64,000 nt of DNA from Pseudarthrobacter sp. MM222 (GCF_947090775.1 NZ_OX352321.1:2232001-2296000), one strand, 5' to 3'. Counted from the stretch's first letter, positions 26,417-37,500 are shown. Made by a program: numbers and translations. The notes: generated by a model from the letters alone, not told the origin.

Positions 26417-26839
26417 ATGACGTTCTCCACATCCCGAATTCCGCGTGCTAGCGGCCAGGGCTCGGGCCTCAAGCGGGCCGCGGCCGCCGGAGCCGACGCG
26501 GCGCTGATCCTGGCCTTTGCCGCCATCGGACGGGACGCGCACCAGCGCGGCGAGATCGTGACCGGTATCTTGGCCACTGCCTGGCCCTTCCTCGCCGGTG
26601 CTGCGGCAAGCTGGCTCGTCCTGCGCGCCTGGCGCGCTCCCCTCGCGCTATGGCCGACCGGCGTCGGCGTCTGGCTGGGGACTGTCGCCGTTGGCATGCT
26701 GCTGCGTGCCGTTACCGGGCAGACGGTGGTTCTTCCGTTCGTAGTCGTGGCGCTGCTCGCGCTGGGCGTTTTCCTGCTTGGATACCGGCTCCTTGTCTCC
26801 GGTGTGGACCGGTTCCGGTCACACCGCCGACAGGCCTGA
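26417..26839 (+). CDS. DUF3054 family membrane protein
   Basis: The 140-residue protein has four predicted membrane helices (including ATAWPFLAGAAASWLVLRAW and VVALLALGVFLLGYRLL) and the conserved family opening AAGADAALILAFAAIGRDAH. DUF3054 is widespread in actinobacteria and its function is unknown. It stands apart from the downstream Lrp-like gene by 86 nt, which contains a separate ribosome binding site. Confidence 0.8.
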   Translation: MTFSTSRIPRASGQGSGLKRAAAAGADAALILAFAAIGRDAHQRGEIVTGILATAWPFLAGAAASWLVLRAWRAPLALWPTGVGVWLGTVAVGMLLRAVTGQTVVLPFVVVALLALGVFLLGYRLLVSGVDRFRSHRRQA

Positions 26840-26925
26840 TGTACTAGGCTTGCAGGCATATGGCTCCGTCCCGACGGGCCATCTGATCGGCCGGTAACGG
26901 CGTAACAGATCCGGAAAGGTTCGAT

Positions 26926-27207
26926 GTGGTCACCGCTTTCGTCCTGATCAAGACAGACGCTTCGCGAATCCCGGAAACGGCGGAGGAAATCTCCGCCATC
27001 CAGGGCATCAGCGAGGTCTACTCCGTGACCGGGGAATGGGATCTCATTGCCATCGCCAGGGTGCCGAAGCACGAAGATCTTGCGGACGCGATCGCGGACA
27101 AGCTCTCCAAGGTCGCCGGCGTTGTCCACACCACCACCCAGATCGCCTTCCGGGCCTATTCCCAGCACGATCTCGATGCGGCCTTCGCCCTCGGCATCGA
27201 AGAGTAG
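26926..27207 (+). CDS. stand-alone Lrp/AsnC ligand-binding (RAM) domain protein
   Basis: The 93-residue protein starts with GTG 26926 after GGAAAGG. It consists only of the Lrp/AsnC C-terminal effector domain (VTAFVLIKTDASRIPETAEE, VYSVTGEWDLIAIARVPKHE, VAGVVHTTTQIAFRAYS) and lacks the DNA-binding helix-turn-helix. Such proteins form oligomers that bind amino acids and may modulate full-length Lrp regulators. It lies beside trpD, with which it is convergent. Confidence 0.88.
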   Translation: MVTAFVLIKTDASRIPETAEEISAIQGISEVYSVTGEWDLIAIARVPKHEDLADAIADKLSKVAGVVHTTTQIAFRAYSQHDLDAAFALGIEE

Positions 27208-27264
27208 CCTCGCGCGCCGCGCGTCGGGCCGTGCCCTCAGTCCGTGCCCTTCAGGCCGTGGGCT

Positions 27265-28326
27265 TCAATTGCTGTGTGAGAGCGCGACCCAGCGGTCCAG
27301 CACCTCGGACGCAGCGCCGGACTCAATCGATTCCTCGGCCCGCTTCAGCGCCGCGGCCATCCTCTCCTTGAGCGGGCCGACCGCATCGAGGTCGAAGGCC
27401 ACGAGGCCGGCGGCGGCGTTCAGCAGGGCCGCGTCGCGCGCGGCTCCCGGTGCACCGGCCAGGACTGCACGGACGACGGCGGCATTCGCCGTCGCGTCCC
27501 CGCCGCGCAGCTCTTCAAGCGTCGCCTGACGGATCCCGAGGTCACGCGGGTCGAAGGTTTCCTCGGCAACGACGCCGTTCCGTATCTCCCAGATCCGGGA
27601 CGGCCCGGTTGTGGTCAGTTCATCGAGCCCGTCGCTGCCGCGGAAGACGAGTCCGCGGCTGCCGCGCTTGGCCAGCACGCCAGCCACCAGCGGCGCCATC
27701 CGTTCGTTGGCGACCCCGACGGCCGATGCCTGGACGTGGGCGGGGTTGACCATGGGGCCGAGGAAGTTGAAGGCCGTCGGCACGCCCAGTTCCCGGCGGG
27801 CCACCGCTGCGTGACGCATCGAGGGATGAAACACCTGGGCAAAACAGAAGGTGATCCCGGCCTCATCCGCGTTCAGCGCCACCCGCGGAATCGGAAGGTC
27901 CAACCGGACGCCGAGGGCTTCCAGGACGTCGGCTGAACCGGACGTCGAGGACGCCGCGCGGTTGCCGTGCTTGACCACCTTCGCGCCCGCGCCCGCGGCG
28001 ATCAGCGCTGCCATGGTGGAAATGTTCACGGTGTTCTGCTGGTCCCCGCCGGTACCGACGATATCCAGCTTCTCGCCGGCGATGTCTATCGGGTTGGCGT
28101 TGGCGATCATCGCCTCCACCAGACCGGCCAACTCGTCCACGGTCTCGCCCTTGGACCGCAACGCGACAAGGAAGCCCGCCACCTGCGCCGGCGACGACTC
28201 GCCGGACATGATCGAGTTCATCGCCCACTCCGTGCTGCCGGTCGTGAGATCCGTACCGTCAATGAGTGCGCCGATGAGCCGCGGCCAGGTGTTGCCTGCG
28301 GGCTGGGCAGAAGCCTGAGAAGTCAC
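27265..28326 (-). CDS. trpD: anthranilate phosphoribosyltransferase
   Basis: The 353-residue enzyme transfers phosphoribose from PRPP to anthranilate, the second step of tryptophan synthesis. The PRPP/Mg site is [14 protein letters not shown], and the conserved [20 protein letters not shown] and the [20 protein letters not shown] segment are intact. The start is GTG 28326. A TAGCAT hexamer lies 6 nt before it, so a leaderless mRNA is possible even though a GGGAGG overlaps. No other trp gene is nearby. Confidence 0.95.
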   Translation of the reverse strand: MTSQASAQPAGNTWPRLIGALIDGTDLTTGSTEWAMNSIMSGESSPAQVAGFLVALRSKGETVDELAGLVEAMIANANPIDIAGEKLDIVGTGGDQQNTVNISTMAALIAAGAGAKVVKHGNRAASSTSGSADVLEALGVRLDLPIPRVALNADEAGITFCFAQVFHPSMRHAAVARRELGVPTAFNFLGPMVNPAHVQASAVGVANERMAPLVAGVLAKRGSRGLVFRGSDGLDELTTTGPSRIWEIRNGVVAEETFDPRDLGIRQATLEELRGGDATANAAVVRAVLAGAPGAARDAALLNAAAGLVAFDLDAVGPLKERMAAALKRAEESIESGAASEVLDRWVALSHSN

Positions 28327-28332
28327 CTCCCG

Positions 28333-28338
28333 ATGCTA
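28333..28338 (-). promoter_or_regulatory. -10 element (TAGCAT) of trpD
   Basis: On the minus strand TAGCAT, then CGGGAG, then the GTG at 28326: a 6-nt gap as in the other leaderless candidates. Confidence 0.4.
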
Positions 28339-28462
28339 TCGAGGTGCGGACCGCTATGACCAATGTGAACGGGTACGGGAACTTTTCCGCGCGAATTCGC
28401 GTCTTTGTAGAAAAAGTCCTCCGAAAACGCGGTTTGCGTTGGGCAGGACGGACTTTTATAGA

Positions 28463-28468
28463 CATAAT
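28463..28468 (+). promoter_or_regulatory. -10 element (CATAAT) of ctaE, predicted leaderless
   Basis: CATAAT ends 6 nt before GTG 28475. An overlapping alternative is TATAGA (28457-28462) with TTGCGT at 28434-28439 and a 17-nt spacer. Either gives almost no 5' leader. Confidence 0.45.
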
Positions 28469-28474
28469 GTCTAT

Positions 28475-29113
28475 GTGACATCTGCGACCCATGCCCCCAG
28501 TACCCCGGCGCACCCGACGCTGAATCGCCCGAACATGGTTTCTGTTGGAACCGTAGTCTGGCTGTCCAGTGAGTTGATGTTCTTCGCCGGTCTCTTCGCC
28601 ATGTACTTCACACTCCGTTCGACTTCCGGACTGATGTGGGCCGAGGAGACAGCCAAGCTCAACTTCCCCTTTGCGCTCGTTAACACGATCGTCCTCGTGG
28701 CCAGTTCCTTTACTTGCCAGATGGGCGTCTTTGCCGCCGAGCGGCTCCAGCCGCGCCGAAGCGGCGGCCGCCGCAGCTTCACCCGCTGGGGAATGAACGA
28801 GTGGTTCACCCTGACGTTCATCATGGGCGCCGTCTTCGTGGCCGGCCAGACGACGGAATACGCCATGCTCGTTTCCGAGCACGTCTCGCTCTCCTCAAAT
28901 GCCTACGGTTCAGCGTTCTACATCACTACGGGCTTCCACGGCCTACACGTCATCGGCGGCCTGGTTGCCTTCCTGCTCATCATCGGACGCTCCTTCGCGG
29001 CGAAGAAATTCGGCCACTTCGAGGCAACTTCCGCAATCGTCACCTCGTACTACTGGCACTTCGTCGACGTCGTGTGGATCGGCCTCTTCCTGGTCATCTA
29101 CGTCCTCAAGTAG
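28475..29113 (+). CDS. ctaE: cytochrome c oxidase subunit III (aa3)
   Basis: The 212-residue product begins at GTG 28475 ([19 protein letters not shown] follows the start residue); the upstream frame would cross the promoter. Five membrane helices are present, with the subunit III signatures [20 protein letters not shown] and [15 protein letters not shown] and the final [19 protein letters not shown]. It forms part of the bcc-aa3 supercomplex that passes electrons from menaquinol to O2. It heads the ctaE-qcrC-qcrA-qcrB cluster, a typical actinobacterial order. Confidence 0.95.
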   Translation: MTSATHAPSTPAHPTLNRPNMVSVGTVVWLSSELMFFAGLFAMYFTLRSTSGLMWAEETAKLNFPFALVNTIVLVASSFTCQMGVFAAERLQPRRSGGRRSFTRWGMNEWFTLTFIMGAVFVAGQTTEYAMLVSEHVSLSSNAYGSAFYITTGFHGLHVIGGLVAFLLIIGRSFAAKKFGHFEATSAIVTSYYWHFVDVVWIGLFLVIYVLK

Positions 29114-29120
29114 CCCCGAC

Positions 29121-29149
29121 TTGACTCTTTTTCTACAAGAGGCAGAATT
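29121..29149 (+). promoter_or_regulatory. promoter of qcrC
   Basis: TTGACT (29121-29126) and AGAATT (29144-29149) are 17 nt apart (or CAGAAT with 16), giving a separate start for qcrCAB with a leader of about 45 nt that contains a ribosome binding site (AAAGGAACC). Confidence 0.55.
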
Positions 29150-29200
29150 TCTAGAAGTGGCTCCCCGAGCCAACGCAGGATCGAATAAAGGAACCACCAC

Positions 29201-29986
29201 GTGAAGGCACTCTCGCAGAAGCGACGTCACCCACTGGCAGCAATAGCGCTGCTACTGATGGGCCTCCTGGTCACGGGTGGGCTGTACGCCGTTGCTACCA
29301 CCGTCAATCAGGCCAAAGCCACCACGAGCTTCAGCGCAAACGACGCGGAAGAAGGCGGGAAGCTCTTCGAGGCCAACTGCGCCACCTGCCACGGCATGGG
29401 CGCCAGCGGCTCGCAGTCCGGCCCCTCCCTGGTTGGCGTCGGCGCCGCCGCCGTTGACTTCCAGGTTGGCACCGGCCGCATGCCCATGCAGATGAACGGC
29501 CCGCAGGCCTATGAGAAGCCCGCCCAGTTCAACGAAGAGCAGACCCGCCAGCTGGCTGCTTACGTTGCCACCCTGGGCCCCGGCCCGGCCCTCCCCGAAG
29601 AGCACCTCCTCGACGAAAAGGGCAACGCCGCCGAGGGCGGCGAGCTGTTCCGCGTGAACTGCGCCATGTGCCACAACGCTGCCGCAGCCGGCGGCGCCCT
29701 CACCCGGGGTAAGTTCGCCCCGTCCCTCGCCGATGTCTCCGGCAAGCACATCTACGAAGCCATGGTTACCGGCCCGCAAAACATGCCGGTCTTCAACGAC
29801 GCGAACGTCTCCCCGGAGGGCAAGCGCGACATCATCACCTTCCTGAAGCAGATCGAGGCCAACGGTTCACCCGGAGGCGCCGATCTTGGTGCTCTGGGTC
29901 CGGTGTCCGAAGGTCTGTTTGTGTGGATCGCCGGTCTTGGCGTCATCATCGCCTTCACCATCTGGCTGACCTCGCGGACGTCCTAA
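29201..29986 (+). CDS. qcrC: diheme cytochrome c subunit of the bcc complex
   Basis: The 261-residue protein has an N-terminal membrane helix (PLAAIALLLMGLLVTGGLYA) and two CXXCH heme-binding motifs (CATCHG, CAMCHN), each followed by a cytochrome c domain, then a C-terminal helix (EGLFVWIAGLGVIIAFTIW). The diheme form replaces a soluble cytochrome c in actinobacteria and carries electrons directly to the aa3 oxidase. RBS AAAGGAA precedes the start. Confidence 0.95.
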   Translation: MKALSQKRRHPLAAIALLLMGLLVTGGLYAVATTVNQAKATTSFSANDAEEGGKLFEANCATCHGMGASGSQSGPSLVGVGAAAVDFQVGTGRMPMQMNGPQAYEKPAQFNEEQTRQLAAYVATLGPGPALPEEHLLDEKGNAAEGGELFRVNCAMCHNAAAAGGALTRGKFAPSLADVSGKHIYEAMVTGPQNMPVFNDANVSPEGKRDIITFLKQIEANGSPGGADLGALGPVSEGLFVWIAGLGVIIAFTIWLTSRTS

Positions 29987-30088
29987 CCACATCCGCAGCA
30001 CCTGTAAGAAGTTTCTGCTGACCCTTCAGCAGTTTGAATTGAAAGCTAACCCGGCAGATGCCGGGACGAGAGAGGGATGAGGCGAATT

Positions 30089-31159
30089 ATGGGCAACCAT
30101 AGTGACGGCAGTCCGATCCACTCGGGCACCGTAGCTACGGCTGGTCAGAATGAGGTGGAGAAGTTCCAGGATCCTGGAATTCCTCCGCATCGTTTGCGCC
30201 TGGCTGACACGGACCCGAGGGCCGCAAAGCGAGCAGAACGGCAGGTAGCCCTCCTATTCGGGAGCTCCGTTGTCGGCACCCTGATATTCCTAGTGGCTTA
30301 CTTTGCCATCGATCTGGGCGACGACACCACCATCGCCACCATCCGGCTGCAGAACGCCCTGCTGGGCATCGGCACCGCCTTTGCCATGCTTGGCATTGGC
30401 ACCGGTATCGTGCACTGGGCCAAGGCCCTCATGCCGGACCACGAAGTCTCGGAAGAGCGCCATGGCATCCGCACGGAGGACGACCGGCAGGCAGCCGTAC
30501 GGATCGTCGACGACATCGTCGAGGAAACCGGCATCAAGCGCCGCCCGCTGATCCGCAACACACTGCTCGGCGCCGTCGCACTGGCACCCCTGCCGGCCCT
30601 GGCCGTCTTCGGTGACCTCGGGCCGCGCCCCGACGACAAGCTCGCACACACCATGTGGGCACCGCAGGAGGGCAAGCTCAAGCGGCTGACCCGGGATCCC
30701 GACGGCACCCCGATCAAGGCCTCCGACGTGACCATCGGCTCCGCTTTCCATGTCATTCCGGAAGGCCTCAATGAGCTGCACGAAGGCAAGCTGAATGAGA
30801 AGGCCAAAGCCGTGGTCCTGCTCATGCGCCTGAACCCCGAATCCCTGAAGCCCTCCGCGGGCCGCGAGGACTGGGGCTACAACGGGATCGTCGCCTACTC
30901 CAAAATCTGCACCCATGTTGGTTGCCCTGTTGCCCTGTACGAGCAGCAGACCCACCACCTGCTGTGCCCGTGCCACCAGTCAACCTTCGACCTGACCCAG
31001 GAATGCAAGGTTATCTTCGGCCCGGCCAGCCGGCCTCTCCCCCAGCTGCCGATCGCAGTTGACGCCGAGGGCTACCTGGTCGCCACCAGCGACTTCCACG
31101 AACCTGTAGGACCTAGCTATTGGGAGCGTGATGAGCATGAGCGCAACAACAACGCCTAA
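30089..31159 (+). CDS. qcrA: Rieske iron-sulfur subunit of the bcc complex
   Basis: The chosen start, ATG 30089, has GAGG at a suitable distance; ATG 30077, four codons upstream, abuts GAGAGAGGG with no spacing. The 356-residue product has three N-terminal membrane helices, as usual for actinobacterial QcrA. A Rieske domain follows with the 2Fe-2S ligands in CTHVGCP and CPCHQSTFD. It accepts electrons from menaquinol and passes them to QcrC. The end overlaps qcrB. Confidence 0.95.
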   Translation: MGNHSDGSPIHSGTVATAGQNEVEKFQDPGIPPHRLRLADTDPRAAKRAERQVALLFGSSVVGTLIFLVAYFAIDLGDDTTIATIRLQNALLGIGTAFAMLGIGTGIVHWAKALMPDHEVSEERHGIRTEDDRQAAVRIVDDIVEETGIKRRPLIRNTLLGAVALAPLPALAVFGDLGPRPDDKLAHTMWAPQEGKLKRLTRDPDGTPIKASDVTIGSAFHVIPEGLNELHEGKLNEKAKAVVLLMRLNPESLKPSAGREDWGYNGIVAYSKICTHVGCPVALYEQQTHHLLCPCHQSTFDLTQECKVIFGPASRPLPQLPIAVDAEGYLVATSDFHEPVGPSYWERDEHERNNNA

Positions 31160-32816
31160 TGCCCCCACCTTCGTCGCCACGACCAAGGCCGGCCGTATCA
31201 CCGACTTCGTTGACCAGCGTGTCGGCGGCTCCGGGATGCTGCGTGAATTCGGCCGCAAGGTCTTCCCGGACCACTGGTCCTTCATGTTCGGAGAGGTGGC
31301 GCTGTACTCCTTCGTCATCCTGCTCCTCTCCGGCACCTTCCTGACGTTCTTCTTCGATCCGTCGATGGCCGAAACGCACTACACCGGCTCCTACATTCCG
31401 TTGAAGAACGTCGAGATGTCGGTGGCGTACAGCTCCTCGCTGGACATCTCCTTCGATGTCCGTGGCGGCCTGTTCATGCGCCAGGTCCACCACTGGGCGG
31501 CGCTGCTGTTCTGCGCCTCGGTAGCTGTGCACATGCTGCGCGTCTTCTTCACCGGCGCATTCCGCAAGCCCCGCGAACTGAACTGGGTGGTGGGCGGCGT
31601 CCTGCTCATCCTCTCCCTGGCTGCAGGCTTCACCGGCTACTCGCTCCCCGATGACCTGCTGTCCGGCAACGGCCTGCGCATCATCGACGGTGTCATCAAG
31701 TCGATTCCCGTTATCGGCACCTACATCTCGTTCTTCCTCTTCGGCGGCGAGTTCCCGGGCACGATGATTATCGGCCGCCTGTACATGCTGCACATCCTGC
31801 TGGTTCCGGCACTCATCCTCCTGATGATCGTGCTGCACCTCTTCATGGTGGTCGTGCACAAGCACACCCAGTACCCCGGCCCGGGACGGAACGACGGCAA
31901 CGTGGTCGGTTACCCCCTAGGCCCGGTCTACGCGGCCAAGGCCGGCGGCTTCTTCTTCATCGTGTTCGGTGTCGTTGCCCTGATGGCTGCCTTCTTCACC
32001 ATCAACCCGATCTGGAACTACGGCCCCTACGACCCCTCCCCCGTCTCCGCAGGCACGCAGCCTGACTGGTACATCGGCTGGGTCGACGGTGCGCTGCGCC
32101 TGATGCCGGGTGTCATCGGCGACTTCCACCTCGAGTTCGTCGTCCTCGGCTACGTCCTGACGCTGAACGTTCTGTTGCCCGCCCTGGTACCGGCCGGAAT
32201 TGTGTTCACGGTTCTCTTCACCTACCCGTGGATCGAACGCTGGATCACCAAGGATGACCGCGAGCACCACGTCCTGGACCGTCCCCGCAACGCGCCGACC
32301 CGCACGGCTATCGGCATGGCCGGCTTCACGTTCTACTGCGTCCTGTGGGCCGCGGCCAGCTCCGACCTCATCGCCACGCACTTCCACGTGTCGCTCAACG
32401 ATGTCACCTACTGGCTGCGTGCGCTGTTCTTCCTCGGCCCGGTCATTGCCTTCGCCGTGACGAAGCGCGTCGCCCTGGCGCTGCAGCGCAAGGACCGCGA
32501 GATCGCCCTTCACGGCCGCGAAACCGGCCGCATCGTCCGCCTCCCGCACGGCGAGTTCATCGAGGTTCACGCCCCGCTGGACGAGTACAAGCGCTACAAG
32601 CTGGTCGGTTTCGAGTCGCCCTCCCCGCTGCCCGCGGAGCCGAACGACCACGGCGTTGTTGACGCCAAGGAGAAGCGCCGCGCGAAGCTCTCCCAGTGGT
32701 TCTTCGAGGACCGGGTTGCCCCGGCCACACCCGCGGAGCTGGAGGCGGCCCACGGCCACCACGGCGGTCACGAGGCAATCGAAGCGGCCGAGTCGCAGAA
32801 GACCCTCAGCCACTAG
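31131..32816 (+). CDS. qcrB: cytochrome b subunit of the bcc complex
   Basis: The 561-residue protein has the cytochrome b helices with the paired heme His residues (FMRQVHHWAALLFCASVAVH and LYMLHILLVPALILLMIVLH) and the quinol-site region with a PDDLLSGNG segment. The long cytoplasmic tail rich in His/Glu (HGHHGGHEAIEAAE) is characteristic of actinobacteria. It oxidises menaquinol; this subunit is the known target of Q203-type inhibitors in mycobacteria. It starts inside qcrA (ATG 31131, after GGGAG), implying translational coupling. A terminator follows. Confidence 0.95.
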   Translation: MSMSATTTPNAPTFVATTKAGRITDFVDQRVGGSGMLREFGRKVFPDHWSFMFGEVALYSFVILLLSGTFLTFFFDPSMAETHYTGSYIPLKNVEMSVAYSSSLDISFDVRGGLFMRQVHHWAALLFCASVAVHMLRVFFTGAFRKPRELNWVVGGVLLILSLAAGFTGYSLPDDLLSGNGLRIIDGVIKSIPVIGTYISFFLFGGEFPGTMIIGRLYMLHILLVPALILLMIVLHLFMVVVHKHTQYPGPGRNDGNVVGYPLGPVYAAKAGGFFFIVFGVVALMAAFFTINPIWNYGPYDPSPVSAGTQPDWYIGWVDGALRLMPGVIGDFHLEFVVLGYVLTLNVLLPALVPAGIVFTVLFTYPWIERWITKDDREHHVLDRPRNAPTRTAIGMAGFTFYCVLWAAASSDLIATHFHVSLNDVTYWLRALFFLGPVIAFAVTKRVALALQRKDREIALHGRETGRIVRLPHGEFIEVHAPLDEYKRYKLVGFESPSPLPAEPNDHGVVDAKEKRRAKLSQWFFEDRVAPATPAELEAAHGHHGGHEAIEAAESQKTLSH

Positions 32817-32833
32817 TACCACCGCAGAACGAG

Positions 32834-32863
32834 AAAGGCCCGGTCCATCAGGACCGGGCCTTT
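32834..32863 (+). terminator. intrinsic terminator after qcrB
   Basis: A 13-bp stem (AAAGGCCCGGTCC) with a 4-nt loop is followed by TTTCTTTTGT. It may also serve the opposite-strand GntR gene, which ends at 32882. Confidence 0.85.
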
Positions 32864-32881
32864 CTTTTGTCCGCTGCATCG

Positions 32882-33673
32882 CTACTGCCGGTACCCCGAG
32901 GCGTAATTGCGCGTGGGCCGCACACCGGGCCGTTGCAGGGGGACCCACAGCTTGTAGCGGTCGGCCCGGTAATAGGACACCGAGTAGTCCACCATGGCCC
33001 TTGCCACAAAGGCATGGCGCTGGATCTTCAGCAACGGCGAACCCACCTCAACATTGAGCAGCCTGGCCGTCGACGGCGAAGCCGCAGTGGCCTCGATCAT
33101 GTCCTCGCCCCACTCCATCACCAGGCCGAAACGCTCGCTCAGGATGTTGTAGAGCGACGTCGGAGGCTCCCCGTCGAGCAGCCCGGGAACACGGTGTGCC
33201 GGGATGAAGTTCTCATCCACGCTCATGGGCTCGTTGTCTGCCAGCAGCAGGCGCCGGAACCGCACGAGCGGCGTCCCCTCCTCCAACTGCAGCTCGCGGG
33301 CGAGGAACGCACTGGCACCGATCTGCTCAAAGCTGAGGACCTTGGCCGCCGGCACCATGCCGCGCCGCTGCATCTCCTCGCTGTAGGACGTCAGCTTCAC
33401 CTGCAGGTCCAGCTTCGGTTTACGGACAAAGGTCCCCAAGCCGACGACGCGCTCAATGACTTCCTCACCCACGAGGGCGTCGATGGCCTGGCGCACGGTC
33501 ATCCGTGCCAGTCCGAACCGGACGGCGAGGTCCCGCTCGGACGGCAGCGCCGAACCCGGCGGGCACGCCGTCCCGATGTGCGCCCTGATGATCTCGCGCA
33601 ACTGGACATAGATGGGTGTGCCGTTCTGGCGGTCGATCTCGCCGACCATCCGGGCCGCGTCAGAGGACGCCAT
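32882..33673 (-). CDS. GntR/HutC-family regulator (DasR-like)
   Basis: The 263-residue protein has a GntR winged helix (PIYVQLREIIRAHIG, PSERDLAVRFGLARMTVRQA) and a C-terminal UTRA effector domain (LDLQVKLTSYSEEMQRRGMV, PLLKIQRHAFVARAMVDYSV). This is the DasR/NagR subgroup, which senses amino-sugar phosphates and controls GlcNAc uptake and PTS genes in streptomycetes. Supporting this, a dre-like palindrome lies between it and ptsH. It is divergent from ptsH. Confidence 0.9.
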   Translation of the reverse strand: MASSDAARMVGEIDRQNGTPIYVQLREIIRAHIGTACPPGSALPSERDLAVRFGLARMTVRQAIDALVGEEVIERVVGLGTFVRKPKLDLQVKLTSYSEEMQRRGMVPAAKVLSFEQIGASAFLARELQLEEGTPLVRFRRLLLADNEPMSVDENFIPAHRVPGLLDGEPPTSLYNILSERFGLVMEWGEDMIEATAASPSTARLLNVEVGSPLLKIQRHAFVARAMVDYSVSYYRADRYKLWVPLQRPGVRPTRNYASGYRQ

Positions 33674-33726
33674 GGCACTGCCCGCCGCATACGTTCATAT
33701 CTCAAGGGTAGGCCACTTCAGGTAGA

Positions 33727-33736
33727 GGTCTAGACC
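33727..33736. promoter_or_regulatory. dre-like operator (GGTCTAGACC)
   Basis: The perfect 10-bp palindrome within AGAGGTCTAGACCACAT matches the DasR consensus core (TGGTCTAGACCA). It lies 54 nt upstream of the GntR gene start and 74 nt upstream of ptsH, so one dimer could repress both. Confidence 0.7.
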
Positions 33737-33809
33737 ACATGCACCCCGTTTCGCCTGCTGCCCCCACGCCCGGCTAGGCTGGAAAACACCCCACAACTAA
33801 GGAGTCCCG

Positions 33810-34103
33810 TTGCCAGTACGCAAGGCAATCGTCCAGGCAAGCATCGGCCTGCACGCCCGACCGGCGGCGGTGTTTGTCCGGGCAGTGACGGACACAGGAC
33901 TGCCGGTCACCATCAGCAAAAAAGGCAAGCCAGGCGTTGACGCCCGGTCACTGCTCGAGGTCATGACCGAAGACTTTGCCTACGGCTGTGAGGTCGAACT
34001 GGCGGTCGCTGCCGACGCTATCCCAGCCCCGTACAGCCTGCTAGAGGTCGAGGGTGCCCTGGAGAAGCTGCGGCTCGTTTTGGAGTCCGCACAGTCCAGC
34101 TAG
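33810..34103 (+). CDS. ptsH: HPr phosphocarrier protein of the PTS
   Basis: The 97-residue HPr starts at TTG 33810 after AAGGAG. It shows the phosphorylation loop QASIGLHARPAAVFV with the active His in GLHARP. A second conserved segment with Ser in place of the regulatory site (GVDARSLLEVMT) follows. It carries phosphate from enzyme I to sugar-specific IIA proteins; enzyme I is not in this window. The -10 TAGGCT is at 33775-33780. Confidence 0.93.
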   Translation: MPVRKAIVQASIGLHARPAAVFVRAVTDTGLPVTISKKGKPGVDARSLLEVMTEDFAYGCEVELAVAADAIPAPYSLLEVEGALEKLRLVLESAQSS

Positions 34104-34172
34104 GGGTCTCCCCCGGCCTATTGCGGTGCACCCCTGCCGGCCGCCCGGTCCGGGGGACCCTGTGCGCCTCTG

Positions 34173-34211
34173 CCTGCCGACCGACCCTGCCGACCGACCC
34201 TGCCGGCCGAC
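34173..34211 (+). repeat. three 13-bp direct repeats (CCTGCCGACCGAC)
   Basis: The unit repeats at 34173, 34186 and 34199, the last copy with one change (GGCCGAC). It lies in the ptsH 3' region before the shared hairpin. Confidence 0.6.
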
Positions 34212-34253
34212 CCGGCCCGATCGACCGGGGCCCGGCGCAGGCGACCCAACGCA

Positions 34254-34298
34254 AAACGACGGCGGGCCCCACCAATATGGTGGGGCCCGCCGTCGTTT
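34254..34298. terminator. 20-bp perfect hairpin between ptsH and ctaF
   Basis: AAACGACGGCGGGCCCCACC pairs fully with its complement across a 5-nt loop (AATAT). The A/T ends on each side make it a bidirectional terminator for two convergent genes. Confidence 0.85.
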
Positions 34299-34320
34299 GT
34301 CTTGTAGTGCTTATCCGCCG

Positions 34321-34718
34321 CTAGTGCGCGTGGTCGCCACGGCTGTATTCGTAGACCCAGCCGACGAGGGCGATGATCGCCAGGCCACCGCCGATGAAGA
34401 CAATCCAGAATCCGATGGCCAGGCCGAGGAAACCGGTGGCGGCGGCCATGCCGAGGAACAGGGGCCACCAGCTCCAGGGGCTGAAGTGCCCCTGCTCGCC
34501 GGCGCCTTCGTGGATCTCAGCGTCACTGCGGTCCTCGGGGCGCATCCCGACGCGCTTGCCGGTGAAGCCGAGGTAGGCGCCGATCATGCCGGCCAGGCCA
34601 GCAACCAGCAGGATGCCGAGAATACCGACCCACTCGGACCAGTTGGTCATGAATCCGTAGACCACTGCGACCGGGACGAAGAAGAAGACTCCGAGTCCGA
34701 AAAGCCTTGATTCGATCT

Positions 34719-34722
<4 letters not shown>
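34321..34722 (-). CDS. ctaF: cytochrome c oxidase subunit IV
   Basis: The 133-residue protein has the actinobacterial subunit IV layout: four membrane helices (including [20 protein letters not shown] and [20 protein letters not shown]) and a hydrophilic middle ([14 protein letters not shown]). Its GTG start overlaps the ctaD stop (GTGA), so translation is coupled. It stabilises the aa3 oxidase. Confidence 0.93.
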
Positions 34723-36443
<1,721 letters not shown>

Positions 36444-36455
36444 TTCGCGCTCCCC

Positions 36456-37328
36456 TTACTTGTTCTCGGTCTTGGCCGGGAGTCGGTCGTACTCTTCACC
36501 GAGCAGGCCGGTGTTGCCGCCCTGGCGCAGCTCCTCCAGGTGAGCCTGGAACTCCGACTCGGAGACAACCTTCACGCGGAACAGCATTTCGGAGTGGTAT
36601 TCACCACAGAGTTCGGCGCACTTGCCGTCGTAGGTCCCCTCCTTGGTGGGGGTGAACCTGATGTAGTTGGTCTTGCCCGGGATCATGTCCCGCTTCTGCA
36701 GGAAGGCGGGAACCCAGAAGGAGTGGATGACGTCGCGTGAGTTGAGCTCGAGGTCAACCGACTTGTTCACCGGAAGGTACAGCGTGGGCAGCTTTTCCTT
36801 GTCCACTTCGTTGCCGGTCAGGTGCGCTTGGACGCCGGCCTCATGGACGTCTCCCGTGACGACGTCGCCCTGCTTGTAGTTGAAGTCCCAGGCCCACTGC
36901 TTGCCACGGACGTCCACTACGACGTCGGCGGGCTGGCTGCGGTTGTCGATCGCCTGCTGGTCGCGGTCGGTGAAGTAGAAGAACACCAGCACCATGAACA
37001 GCGGGACGGTCAGGTAGAACACTTCCAGCGGCAGGTTGAAGCTGTTCTGGCGGGGGAACCCTACGGTGCCCTTGCGGCGCCGGTAAGCGACGATGCACCA
37101 GATCATCAGGCCCCAGGTAATGATGCCGACGACCAGCGCGGCAATCCATGAGTTGACCCAGAGGTCCATGATGCGGTCAGTGTGATTGGTGGTGTCACGC
37201 TCGGTGGGCAGCCACCCCTTCTGTACCTCTGGTGAACATCCAGTCAAAGCCAACGCGCCGGCTAGTGCCAAGCCAGTGATCGTAGAGATCTTTTTGCGTC
37301 GGCTGCCGGTTCGGTTCTGCGAACTCAC
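36456..37328 (-). CDS. ctaC: cytochrome c oxidase subunit II (CuA)
   Basis: The 290-residue protein begins with a lipoprotein-type signal (GLALAGALALTGC), followed by two membrane helices and the extracytoplasmic CuA domain with the binuclear copper site (CAELCGEYHSEML, and His in DVIHSFWVP). It accepts electrons from QcrC. First gene of ctaC-ctaD-ctaF. Its promoter should lie in the AT-richer stretch 37380-37420. Confidence 0.95.
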   Translation of the reverse strand: MSSQNRTGSRRKKISTITGLALAGALALTGCSPEVQKGWLPTERDTTNHTDRIMDLWVNSWIAALVVGIITWGLMIWCIVAYRRRKGTVGFPRQNSFNLPLEVFYLTVPLFMVLVFFYFTDRDQQAIDNRSQPADVVVDVRGKQWAWDFNYKQGDVVTGDVHEAGVQAHLTGNEVDKEKLPTLYLPVNKSVDLELNSRDVIHSFWVPAFLQKRDMIPGKTNYIRFTPTKEGTYDGKCAELCGEYHSEMLFRVKVVSESEFQAHLEELRQGGNTGLLGEEYDRLPAKTENK

Positions 37329-37500
37329 AGACGGCCCTTCCTACTTGTTGCTGTCGCCCGGCCGCCGATGGCGCTCCGGGCACACGAAAAGTTTTACTAC
37401 TTGGTGTAGAGCTTACCGCTCCCCAGGAGTTTTCGCCCACATCTCCGCACCGTGGGTCGGGTCCGTTTTTACCGGCCCGGCCCGCCTCCGTTTGGGGCGG

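Noticed and set aside
34173..34211. 13-bp repeats as a regulatory array for ptsH or ctaF
   Set aside because: They lie at the 3' ends of two convergent genes, so a regulatory role is unlikely; listed only as a repeat.
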